Counted from the stretch's first letter, positions 1 through 5,734 are shown. The stretch is DNA of 6,733 nt from an uncultured Bacilli bacterium (GCA_944373065.1 CALWAJ010000063.1:1-6733), one strand, 5' to 3'. Notes: generated by a model not told the origin, from the sequence alone. Numbers and translations are program-made.

Positions 1-42
1 AAAGATTTATGTTATTTTTCAATCTTTTGCACATAAATCTTT
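1..42. terminator. 12-bp stem hairpin at left edge, possible terminator
   Basis: AAAGATTTATGT at 1-12 is an exact reverse complement of ACATAAATCTTT at 31-42, with an 18-base loop. On the plus strand the stem runs into a T-rich tract (41-50), as expected for an intrinsic terminator of a convergent gene left of the window. On the minus strand it lies about 40 bases after the last ORF6N gene and could end that operon, but the bases that would form its U-tract are outside the window. The stem may also extend past the edge. Confidence 0.5.
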
Positions 43-80
43 TCTTTTTTAATTAAATTTGCTCTTTTTTACTGGTAAGA

Positions 81-986
81 TTAGTTAATAATAGAAGCTT
101 TTATTAAGTCTTTTACTTTATTTATTAAAGAGCTTCCTACTTCAGCATCTCCTATTAAAGTAATAGAAAATGTTTTATAGCCTATTCTATTTATACTGGC
201 TCCACAGTGATAGATAATATCATCATCTAATATAAAGTATCTATCATGAAAGGTATTATCAAATATAACTGTTAGATTGTTATATTGTTTATTATATTTT
301 TCTATATCTTGTGAGGTTAGTAAGTTATTAGGTTTAGTGATAATTGTTACATTAATATTTAGTCTTTTTGTAATATCTAGTATTGTATTATCTGCATAAG
401 CATCTATTATTACAAGACTCTTATTAGCACATTTAAATATCTCTTGTATTTTAGAATAAGCATCATAAATCTGACCATTAAAATATATTTCTGTAGATTT
501 TCTCTTTTCTTCAAGTTTACTAAATGAATCTTCTAATGCTTTTATCTTGTCATGGTCTTCTAACACCAAATTATTTATATATTTTTGTTCAAGTAAATTA
601 GTAGAAATATATTTTCTCATTGCTACAAAGGCATCCATTATCTGGATACTAACTTCGGTAGCAACTTTAGTTCTAAGTATTGTTGCTAACATCGCTACAC
701 CTTGTTCTGTAAAAACTCTTATATTATATCTTCTACCTCCATGCTTGTTCAAACTTGAGGTCAAAAATTTTGACCTCAAGTCATCCATTTCTGAATCATT
801 TAAAACAAAACTAAAACGTTCTGGAAACTTTTCAGGACTATTTCTTACTGCTTGATTAATTTCCTTAGTACCATTTTTACACTTGTAAAGTCTTGCCAAG
901 TCACTATCTAACATTACTTGTTTACTTCTTATTTCATATATCATATTTTCTATTTTAATATCTTCTTTTGTAACAACTTCATTCAC
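81..986 (-). CDS. ORF6N domain protein with C-terminal phospholipase D-like domain (array copy 1, last in operon)
   Basis: This 301-residue protein is intact. Residues ~10-115 form an ORF6N domain, a putative DNA-binding module of phage and mobile-element proteins; visible hallmarks are KQVMLDSDLARLY (22-34), INQAVRNSPEKFPERF (43-58), GGRRYNIRVFTEQGVAML (83-100) and the following helix with DAFVAMRKYIS. A charged, probably coiled-coil linker (~135-165) leads to a C-terminal domain resembling the PLD-like domains often fused to ORF6N: a hydrophobic strand SLVIIDAYADNTIL, then an HxR-type variant of the HKD motif, HDRYFILDD, followed by HCGAS. The start is GTG at 984-986, chosen because AAGGAG lies 9 bases upstream, inside the last codons of the preceding paralogue, and because the N-terminus matches the other copies; TAA-GTG spacing implies translational coupling. 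Its last ~25 residues differ from copy 2, as expected for the original end of a duplicated gene. Substrate and biological role are unknown; DNA binding and nuclease-like chemistry are family-based inference. Confidence 0.9.
   Translation of the reverse strand: MNEVVTKEDIKIENMIYEIRSKQVMLDSDLARLYKCKNGTKEINQAVRNSPEKFPERFSFVLNDSEMDDLRSKFLTSSLNKHGGRRYNIRVFTEQGVAMLATILRTKVATEVSIQIMDAFVAMRKYISTNLLEQKYINNLVLEDHDKIKALEDSFSKLEEKRKSTEIYFNGQIYDAYSKIQEIFKCANKSLVIIDAYADNTILDITKRLNINVTIITKPNNLLTSQDIEKYNKQYNNLTVIFDNTFHDRYFILDDDIIYHCGASINRIGYKTFSITLIGDAEVGSSLINKVKDLIKASIIN
753..781. repeat. Perfect 29-bp palindrome inside copy 1
   Basis: The arm ACTTGAGGTCAAAA (753-766) is the exact reverse complement of TTTTGACCTCAAGT (768-781), around a single centre base at 767. 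It falls on codons for L70 R71 S72 K73 F74 L75 T76 S77 of copy 1. Such a palindrome can form a long stem in mRNA or serve as a symmetric DNA site. Confidence 0.9.
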
Positions 987-989
987 TTA

Positions 990-1880
990 TCAGTTCTCCT
1001 TATCTATTTTCTTTATTTTATTTATTAAAGTGTTTTTTACATCTTTATCTCCTATTAAAGTAATAGAAAATGTTTTATAACCTATTCTATTTACACTGGC
1101 CCCACAGTGATAGATATTCTCATCATCTAAGATAAAATATCTATCATGAAAGGTATTATCAAATATAACTGTTAGATTGTTATATTGTTTATTATATTTT
1201 TCTATATCTTGTGGGGTTAGTAAGTTATTAGGTTTAGTGATAATTGTTACATTAATATTTAGTCTTTTTATAATATCTAGTATTGTATTATCTGCATAAG
1301 CATCTATTATTACAAGACTATTATTAGCACTTTTAAATATCTCTTGTATTTTAGAATAAGCATCATAAATCTGGCCATTAAAATATATTTCTGTAGATTT
1401 TCTCTTTTCTTCAAGTTTACTAAACGAATCTTCTAAAGCTTTTATCTTATCATGGTCTTCTAACACCAAATTATTTATATATTTTTGTTCAAGTAAATTA
1501 GTAGAAATATATTTTCTCATTGTTACAAATGCATCAATAATTTTAATGCTAATATTTATTGCAGTTTCAGAGCGTAATACACTAGAAAGCATTGCAACTC
1601 CTTGCTCTGTAAATACATAGGGTTTATATCTTCTACCACCTTTTATATTTGAGGTTCCAATTTGGAACCTCAAATAATTATATTCATCATCTGTTAATTG
1701 AAACATAAAATTAGTTGGGAATCTTTCTATATTTCTTTTTACTGCTTTATTTATATCTTTAGTACCATTTTTACACTCGTAAAGTCTTGCCAAGTCACTA
1801 TCTAACATTACTTGCTTACCCCTTATTTCATAAATCATTTTTTCTATTTTAATATCTTCTTTTGTAACAACTTCATTCAC
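990..1880 (-). CDS. ORF6N domain protein with C-terminal phospholipase D-like domain (array copy 2, middle)
   Basis: This 296-residue intact paralogue has the same architecture as its neighbours. The first ~34 residues and everything from ~118 (MRKYISTNLLEQ) onward are nearly identical to copy 1, but residues ~35-115 are clearly diverged (RNIERFPTNFMFQLTDDEYNYLRF, then GGRRYKPYVFTEQGVAMLSS), so the DNA-binding core is a different allele in a shared frame. The PLD-like signature is HDRYFILDDENIYHCGAS. It starts with GTG at 1878-1880, directly after the TAA of the preceding fragment, with AAGGAG in that fragment's last codons as the ribosome binding site. It ends with TGA followed at once by an in-frame TAA; the equivalent codon in copy 3 is CGA, so a single C/T change decides whether one extra residue is added. 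ORF6N assignment is firm from motifs; the PLD-like assignment is good; function is not known. Confidence 0.9.
   Translation of the reverse strand: MNEVVTKEDIKIEKMIYEIRGKQVMLDSDLARLYECKNGTKDINKAVKRNIERFPTNFMFQLTDDEYNYLRFQIGTSNIKGGRRYKPYVFTEQGVAMLSSVLRSETAINISIKIIDAFVTMRKYISTNLLEQKYINNLVLEDHDKIKALEDSFSKLEEKRKSTEIYFNGQIYDAYSKIQEIFKSANNSLVIIDAYADNTILDIIKRLNINVTIITKPNNLLTPQDIEKYNKQYNNLTVIFDNTFHDRYFILDDENIYHCGASVNRIGYKTFSITLIGDKDVKNTLINKIKKIDKEN
1646..1676. repeat. Perfect 31-bp palindrome inside copy 2
   Basis: The arm TATTTGAGGTTCCAA (1646-1660) is the exact reverse complement of TTGGAACCTCAAATA (1662-1676), with centre base 1661. It covers codons for L70 R71 F72 Q73 I74 G75 T76 S77 of copy 2, the same place as in copy 1. 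The inner bases differ from copy 1 in both arms. Confidence 0.9.
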
Positions 1881-2345
1881 TTATCGGTTCTCCTTATCTA
1901 TTTTCTTTATTTTATTTATTAAAGCGTTTTTTACATCTTCATCTCCTATTAAAGTAATAGAAAATGTTTTATAACCTATTCTATTTACACTGGCCCCACA
2001 GTGATAGATATTCTCATCATCTAAGATAAAATATCTATCATGAAAGGTATTATCAAATATAACTATTAGATTGTTATATTGTTTATTATATTTTTCTATA
2101 TCTTGTGAGGTTAGTAAGTTATTAGGTTTAGTGATAATTGTTACATTAATATTTAGTCTTTTTGTAATATCTAGTATTGTATTATCTACATAAGCATCTA
2201 TTATTACAAGACTCTTATTATCACTTTTAAATATCTCTTGTATTTTAGAATAAGCATCATAAATCTGGCCATCAAAATATATTTCATTAACTTTCTTCTT
2301 TTCTTCTATTTTTTGAAATGAGTCTTGTAACAATTTAATTTTCAT
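1881..2345 (-). CDS. C-terminal half of frameshifted ORF6N/PLD-like paralogue (array copy 3)
   Basis: These 154 residues correspond to the linker and PLD-like domain of the intact copies (from the DKIKALEDSF segment onward), with the same HDRYFILDDENIYHCGAS signature and almost the same C-terminus as copy 2. It overlaps the N-terminal half by 11 bases in another frame. The ATG at 2343-2345 has no convincing Shine-Dalgarno, so if it is made at all it would depend on reinitiation or frameshifting by ribosomes finishing the upstream half. The simplest reading is one ancestral gene broken at a short A-run: restoring two A residues there gives HEKIKLLQDSF, which aligns without gaps to HDKIKALEDSF in the other copies. 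The linker (KIEEKKKVNEIYFDGQ) differs from copies 1 and 2 (KLEEKRKSTEIYFNGQ). A free-standing PLD-like protein is the alternative. Confidence 0.75.
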   Translation of the reverse strand: MKIKLLQDSFQKIEEKKKVNEIYFDGQIYDAYSKIQEIFKSDNKSLVIIDAYVDNTILDITKRLNINVTIITKPNNLLTSQDIEKYNKQYNNLIVIFDNTFHDRYFILDDENIYHCGASVNRIGYKTFSITLIGDEDVKNALINKIKKIDKENR

Positions 2346-2763
2346 GTTCTAATAGCATATTATTTATGTAGTTTTGTTCAAGTAAATTAGTAGAAATATA
2401 TTTTCTCATTGTTACAAAAGCATCCATTATCTGGATACTAACTTCAATTGCAACTTTAGTTCTAAGTATTGTGGCTAACATCGCCACACCTTGTTCTGTA
2501 AAAACTCTTATATTATATCTTCTACCTTCGTGAGAACTTGAGGTCGCAATTTGCGACTTCAAGATTTCAAGATCACTTCCATCTAAAATCCAACTAAATC
2601 TTTCTGGAAACTTCTCCTTGTTCCTATATACAGCTTCATTTATTCTTTTTGTTTCTGTTTCATAAAGTCTTGCCAAGTCACTATCTAACATTACCTGCTT
2701 ACCTCTTATTTCATATATCATATTCTCTATTTTAATATTTTCTTTTGTAACGACTTCATTCAT
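2335..2763 (-). CDS. N-terminal ORF6N half of frameshifted paralogue (array copy 3, promoter-proximal)
   Basis: These 142 residues hold a complete ORF6N domain without the PLD-like part: KQVMLDSDLARLY, INEAVYRNKEKFPERF, LKSQIATSSSHEGRRY and VFTEQGVAMLATILR, then MRKYISTNLLEQ. It is the first gene after the control region and the only copy with an ATG start (2761-2763) and its own intergenic ribosome binding site, GGAGG at 2772-2776 with 8-base spacing. Two residues are missing near position 36 relative to the other copies (ETETK against ECKNGTK). The frame ends just after LLEQNYINNMLLEHEN, where the other copies continue into the linker, so a frameshift has separated the DNA-binding domain from the PLD-like domain. 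The truncated product could still bind DNA and might compete with the intact paralogues, but that is speculation. Confidence 0.8.
   Translation of the reverse strand: MNEVVTKENIKIENMIYEIRGKQVMLDSDLARLYETETKRINEAVYRNKEKFPERFSWILDGSDLEILKSQIATSSSHEGRRYNIRVFTEQGVAMLATILRTKVAIEVSIQIMDAFVTMRKYISTNLLEQNYINNMLLEHEN
2537..2563. repeat. 27-bp imperfect palindrome inside copy 3
   Basis: CTTGAGGTCGCAA (2537-2549) pairs with TTGCGACTTCAAG (2551-2563) around centre base 2550, with one mismatch (2542 against 2558; a C-A mismatch in the mRNA). It covers codons for L68 K69 S70 Q71 I72 A73 T74 S75, equivalent to the sites in copies 1 and 2. The only imperfect site is in the only broken gene copy. Confidence 0.85.
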
Positions 2764-2789
2764 TTACCAATCCTCCAAAAACATATTTT

Positions 2790-2810
2790 AATAACTAGTT
2801 ATTGGTTATT
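2790..2810. promoter_or_regulatory. AATAAC/GTTATT operator-like cluster before the ORF6N operon
   Basis: AATAACTAGTTATT at 2790-2803 is a perfect 14-bp palindrome, and a further GTTATT follows at 2805-2810, giving three half-sites 7-8 bases apart. It lies between the proposed -10 (2813-2818) and the ribosome binding site (2772-2776), a usual place for a repressor operator. AT-rich DNA gives such palindromes by chance fairly often, so confidence is moderate. The regulator is not identified; an ORF6N protein acting on its own operon is possible. Confidence 0.45.
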
Positions 2811-2812
2811 AC

Positions 2813-2839
2813 TCTATAGTATCTATGTTCGAAAGTCAA
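2813..2839 (-). promoter_or_regulatory. Candidate promoter for the ORF6N operon
   Basis: On the minus strand, -35 TTGACT (2834-2839) and -10 TATAGA (2813-2818) are separated by 15 bp, shorter than the optimal 17, so this would be a weak or activator-dependent promoter. It is the only TTGAC match in the gap between the ackA terminator and the first ORF6N gene. Confidence 0.4.
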
Positions 2840-2860
2840 GTAAAAAATGTTAGAAATATG

Positions 2861-2923
2861 TTACGAGTTTTCGTAAATATTATGATACTATTATTACATA
2901 AAAATTCTTACGAAAATTCGTAA
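2861..2923. promoter_or_regulatory. Twin 16-bp palindromes TTACGA-N4-TCGTAA
   Basis: Site 1 is TTACGAGTTTTCGTAA (2861-2876) and site 2 is TTACGAAAATTCGTAA (2908-2923). Both have exact 6-bp arms TTACGA/TCGTAA with a 4-base centre, and the centres are 47 bp apart. They lie upstream of the candidate ORF6N promoter, and site 2 touches the ackA terminator T-tract. Two identical arm pairs in one short gap are unlikely by chance and look like a paired operator for a dimeric regulator that could loop or bind cooperatively. The binding protein is unknown. Confidence 0.6.
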
Positions 2924-2949
2924 AAAAATAACTTGTTTATAGCAAGTTA
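2922..2949 (-). terminator. Intrinsic terminator after ackA
   Basis: Read on the minus strand, TAACTTG (2949-2943), a 7-base loop and CAAGTTA (2935-2929) form a perfect 7-bp stem followed by seven T residues (2928-2922). The hairpin begins 2 bases after the ackA stop codon. The stem is AT-rich, so termination may be incomplete, but position and T-run fit well. Confidence 0.75.
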
Positions 2950-2951
2950 CT

Positions 2952-4136
2952 TTATTTAGATAAATTATATGTATCTTTAGCAATTACTAATTCTTCATCT
3001 GTCGCTAATACATAACTTGCAATAGATGATTTTTTAGTAGTAATTAATCCTTCTTTATCTTTTCTAACTATAGTTTCTTCATTTAGTTTTTCATCTAGTT
3101 CTACTCCTAGAGGTTTTAATTTATTAAGTACTTCTTTTCTAATAATAGGATCATTTTCTCCTCCACCTGCTGTAAAGACTATAGCATCTACTTTACCAAG
3201 CTTTAAGAAATATTTAGCAATATATTCAGCAATACGTTCAGTGTACATGTCAATAGCAAGTACTACTTTACTTTCATTAGCAAGATAGGCTCTATCAATA
3301 TCTCTTAAATCACTCATACCGGCTATACCTTCAAGACCACTTTTTTTATTTAGAATGGTATCTATTTCATCATAAGTTAAGCCTGTTTTCTTCATAATAT
3401 AACCTATAAGACTATAATCTATATCTCCACTTCTTGTTCCCATCATAATACCTGCATTAGGAGTAAAGCCCATTGATGTATCTATACACTTACCTTCTTT
3501 TACAGCACTGATAGAAGCACCATTTCCAATATGGCAGATAATTAAATTACCAGCATATCCTAATAGCTTTTCCATTCTATTAGTTATATATTGATGTGAT
3601 AGCCCGTGAAAACCATATTTTCTAACTCCATATTTAACATACCATTCATAAGGAACAGGATATAAGAAATCCTTCTCTTCAATTGTTTGATGAAAAGCAG
3701 TATCAAAGCAAGCTACCATAGTAGCATTAGGTATTTCTTCAAGAAACGCTTTAATACCTGTAATAGCGGCAGGATTATGAAGAGGAGCTAAATCTTTTAT
3801 ATTCTCAAGTTCACTTACTACTCTATCAGTGATAATAACAGAATGAGAATATAAGGCACCTCCATGAACTATTCTATGTCCTACAGCTTTTATATCATTA
3901 AGACTTTTAACAATTCCTTTTTCCACAAGTTCTGTTAATAAAATATCAACAGCATCTTTATGAGTTTTAATTTCCTTTTTTACATATACTTTTTCTTCAT
4001 TAACTCTAATAGTATAATCACTATCAGGTGAACCAATACGTTCAAAACTTCCTTTAGTAACAACTTTTTCTTCTGGCATTTCATAAAGTCTAAACTTTAG
4101 AGTACTACTACCAGAATTAACAGCTAATAATAGCAT
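2952..4136 (-). CDS. ackA: Acetate kinase
   Basis: Acetate kinase (EC 2.7.2.1) is a cytoplasmic enzyme that interconverts acetyl phosphate + ADP and acetate + ATP, making ATP at the end of fermentation. The 394-residue length is normal. Visible landmarks are NSGSSTLKF (7-15, with N7), GHRIVHGG (86-93, with R88), VACFDTAFH (141-149, with D145), YGFHGLSH (174-181, with H177), HIGNGAS (202-208), MMGTRSGDID (231-240, with R235), FTAGGGEND (321-329) and DEELVIA near the C-terminus, so the catalytic set looks complete. The ATG at 4134-4136 is preceded by AAAAGGAGAG (4144-4153) with 9 bases between AGGAG and the start. A promoter lies upstream and a terminator downstream, so it is probably transcribed alone. 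Phosphotransacetylase (pta), often its neighbour, is not in the window. It is flanked on both sides by accessory genes. Confidence 0.98.
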   Translation of the reverse strand: MLLLAVNSGSSTLKFRLYEMPEEKVVTKGSFERIGSPDSDYTIRVNEEKVYVKKEIKTHKDAVDILLTELVEKGIVKSLNDIKAVGHRIVHGGALYSHSVIITDRVVSELENIKDLAPLHNPAAITGIKAFLEEIPNATMVACFDTAFHQTIEEKDFLYPVPYEWYVKYGVRKYGFHGLSHQYITNRMEKLLGYAGNLIICHIGNGASISAVKEGKCIDTSMGFTPNAGIMMGTRSGDIDYSLIGYIMKKTGLTYDEIDTILNKKSGLEGIAGMSDLRDIDRAYLANESKVVLAIDMYTERIAEYIAKYFLKLGKVDAIVFTAGGGENDPIIRKEVLNKLKPLGVELDEKLNEETIVRKDKEGLITTKKSSIASYVLATDEELVIAKDTYNLSK

Positions 4137-4157
4137 AAATCATCTCTCCTTTTACTT

Positions 4158-4186
4158 ATTATATAATAATAATTAGAAAAGGACAA
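4158..4186 (-). promoter_or_regulatory. ackA promoter (sigma-A type)
   Basis: On the minus strand, -35 TTGTCC (4181-4186, 4 of 6 consensus) and a perfect -10 TATAAT (4158-4163) are spaced by exactly 17 bp. The expected start of transcription is near 4151, giving a very short leader that begins at the Shine-Dalgarno. The -10 lies within a 14-bp AT palindrome (4156-4169), which I give little weight. Confidence 0.65.
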
Positions 4187-4193
4187 AAGTTTT

Positions 4194-4535
4194 TTAATCA
4201 GTTATATGAAATACTATATTACCACTTAATTTAGTTTTAAAGTAATCTTTCTTAAACCAGTTTAATAAACATACTATTTCTGTTTGATCTTCAAAATCTA
4301 CTTTATCTACATCAAAGAATAGCATTATGCCTTGAATGTCAAAATCATAATCTCGCCAATTTGGAATTTCTCTTCTTAAAAGTGGAAAAAAGCCATACCA
4401 ACTTAAATTTTCGTTTTTAAAATCAACATTACCATTTTCTCCTAACGCTAACATATAACCTTTCTTATTTGGTGTTTCTTTTATAGTAATACCACTCTTC
4501 ATCAGGTTTATCTTCACCCCAGTATTCATCTTCAT
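4194..4535 (-). CDS. Hypothetical protein, C-terminal part of a broken gene
   Basis: I do not recognise this 113-residue frame. It is acidic and rich in aromatic residues (SWYGFFPLLRREIPNWRDYDFDIQG, then IMLFFDVDKVDFEDQTEIVCLLNWF), with no signal peptide or membrane segment. The ATG at 4533-4535 has no ribosome binding site and lies 71 bases inside the preceding frame, so the first ~24 codons are probably out-of-frame sequence. The real coding part likely begins near KKGYMLALGENGN, continuing the upstream frame after a +1 shift at the A-rich stretch near 4465-4485. It ends 57 bases before ackA. Best read as the rest of one ancestral protein of roughly 195 residues rather than a separate gene. 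Confidence 0.5.
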   Translation of the reverse strand: MKMNTGVKINLMKSGITIKETPNKKGYMLALGENGNVDFKNENLSWYGFFPLLRREIPNWRDYDFDIQGIMLFFDVDKVDFEDQTEIVCLLNWFKKDYFKTKLSGNIVFHITD

Positions 4536-4779
4536 ATAGTGTAAAATGCAATAAAAAGAAAGACTTATTTAATTCTCTACATAACTCATGAATATTTTTA
4601 TTAAATACATCTTTTTTTATTTCTAATTTAATTAAGTTTTCCTCTTCTTTAACATTATATAAATTAAAGTCAAATATTCTTTTCATAGATTGTTTTAATT
4701 TATATAGTTCTTCTTTTTCAAAAGGTGTATCATTTCTCTTTGCTAACACCATTGAGGTAGCAACAGCACAGTTTAACAC
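4465..4779 (-). CDS. Hypothetical protein, N-terminal part of a broken gene
   Basis: This frame of 104 residues from a GTG (4777-4779) has no recognised family. It is charged and mostly soluble (FEKEELYKLKQSMKRIF, then KDVFNKNIHELCREL). The codon immediately before the GTG is an in-frame TGA (4780-4782), and before it an in-frame ATG at 4801-4803 encodes MKIWEDI; that ATG abuts GGAG, too close to be ideal. A second ATG at 4796-4798 has better spacing but opens another frame that stops after 21 codons. So the true start appears damaged as well as the 3' end. The gene follows the nuclease gene by only a few bases (TAAGGAG overlaps its stop), suggesting co-transcription with it. Probably a pseudogene with two lesions. 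Confidence 0.5.
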   Translation of the reverse strand: MLNCAVATSMVLAKRNDTPFEKEELYKLKQSMKRIFDFNLYNVKEEENLIKLEIKKDVFNKNIHELCRELNKSFFLLHFTLYEDEYWGEDKPDEEWYYYKRNTK

Positions 4780-4807
4780 TCAAATATCTTCCCATATCTT
4801 CATCTCC

Positions 4808-5734
4808 TTACATTAACATAGTTATTTGTTTTTTAGATAGTCCAGTAGCTTTCATTATATCTTTTTTAGATATCCCCATATTAAGAAGACTTTTTGCAAT
4901 AGATTTTTTCTCATTACTAGCCCCTTGCTTGATTCCTTTTTCTTTAGCAATATTACTATGATACTCTATCTTTAAAGCTTCTTCTTCTCTTCTTCTTTTC
5001 TCAGGATCATATAGTCCTATATTATCAATATTATTTGTTAATTCATATAATTTTTCTGATACTTCCATAAGTTCTTCATCTCCTTCTGCTATTTTTTTTA
5101 TTTCTAGATAATCATCTAACATTAATATTACTAATTCTTTATCTAATTTAGTTAACTCTTCTTTATTAAGATATTTATTATAACTTTTCATCATATCTAT
5201 ATGTATCTTTTCACTAGTTTCTGTTTCTATTATGTTTTCATTATTTTTCATGTAAAATTTAGAGATATTTTCTTTTCCTAGGCATTTTTCAAAGTTATCA
5301 AAAATATCAAAATTAATTTGTATTACTTTTATATTCTTACTATACTCTTCTCCTTTACTTAACAACTCACCTTTTAATTTACCAAAGTAAGCATCATTTC
5401 GCTCTATTAATCCATCCCAGTATTCACGATTACATTCTAAGTTAATAATAAAACCTGGTAATTTAAAGATAAAGTCTGATACTTTTTTCTTTTCTAGAGC
5501 ATTCGCTATTTTATATTCAACATTCTGTTCTTTAAAGTTTTCAATGATAAAAGCTTTATCGAGTCCAGTTAATTTAGATATTATATCTCCTAAATATAAA
5601 AGACAGTCTCCCATAATAGATTTAAAAACAGAATCAAGAGTACCTTCATAAACAAAGTTATTAGTTATCATATATTCTCTAATCTCTTCATTAGAGACAT
5701 TCTCTGGAATATGTTTTTTACGAAGTTTTTTCAT
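4808..5734 (-). CDS. Rpn family PD-(D/E)XK nuclease / putative transposase-like protein
   Basis: This 308-residue protein belongs to the Rpn/PD-(D/E)XK nuclease-family transposase group, members of which act in DNA cleavage and recA-independent recombination; that role is inferred here. The core is GTLDSVFKSIMGD (31-43), VSDFIFKLPGFIINLECN (85-102) and REYWDGLIERNDAYFGKL (103-120). D87 and E100 are likely metal ligands, with N102 in the place of the usual K or Q of E-x-K/Q. The C-terminus (SIAKSLLNMGISKKDIMKATGLSKKQITML) is the helix-turn-helix-like tail common in the family, after a charged DPEKRRREEE stretch. The start is ATG at 5732-5734, with AGAAGGAGG just upstream (6-base spacing). The frame is open to an ATG at 5806, but the promoter at 5756-5784 lies inside that extension, so the longer form is unlikely. 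The gene appears complete, and no flanking inverted repeats were found. Confidence 0.85.
   Translation of the reverse strand: MKKLRKKHIPENVSNEEIREYMITNNFVYEGTLDSVFKSIMGDCLLYLGDIISKLTGLDKAFIIENFKEQNVEYKIANALEKKKVSDFIFKLPGFIINLECNREYWDGLIERNDAYFGKLKGELLSKGEEYSKNIKVIQINFDIFDNFEKCLGKENISKFYMKNNENIIETETSEKIHIDMMKSYNKYLNKEELTKLDKELVILMLDDYLEIKKIAEGDEELMEVSEKLYELTNNIDNIGLYDPEKRRREEEALKIEYHSNIAKEKGIKQGASNEKKSIAKSLLNMGISKKDIMKATGLSKKQITMLM

Larger units (their letters stand above)
81..2763 (-). repeat. Three-copy tandem array of ORF6N/PLD-like genes
   Basis: Three head-to-tail units of about 0.89 kb each (start codons at 986, 1880 and 2763). DNA identity is very high in the first ~100 bases and the last ~500 bases of the units and much lower in the block encoding residues ~35-115. 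The pattern fits tandem duplication of an entire gene followed by exchange or divergence of the central block. Intergenic DNA is 3 bases between copies 2 and 1 and zero between copies 3 and 2. Confidence 0.85.

Noticed and set aside
547..855. Open frame of about 100 codons on the plus strand
   Set aside because: It is antisense to the conserved ORF6N coding sequence of copy 1, has no ribosome binding site and its translation has no recognisable features.
81..2763. CRISPR-like array or IS elements for the repeated units
   Set aside because: Repeats are whole coding units of ~0.89 kb with no short regular spacers, no terminal inverted repeats and no transposase in the array.
2823..2831. CGAACATAG on the minus strand as a LexA/SOS box
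   Set aside because: Only one half-site matches; the second half (GTTCG) is absent at the required spacing.
4156..4169. 14-bp AT palindrome at the ackA promoter as an operator
   Set aside because: It consists only of A and T around a TATAAT box, where such symmetry is expected by chance.
4780..4782. UGA read as tryptophan (Mollicutes code), which would join MKIWEDI to the following frame
   Set aside because: Tryptophans checked in ackA, the nuclease and an ORF6N gene are UGG, none of the intact genes contains an in-frame UGA, and copy 2 ends at UGA.
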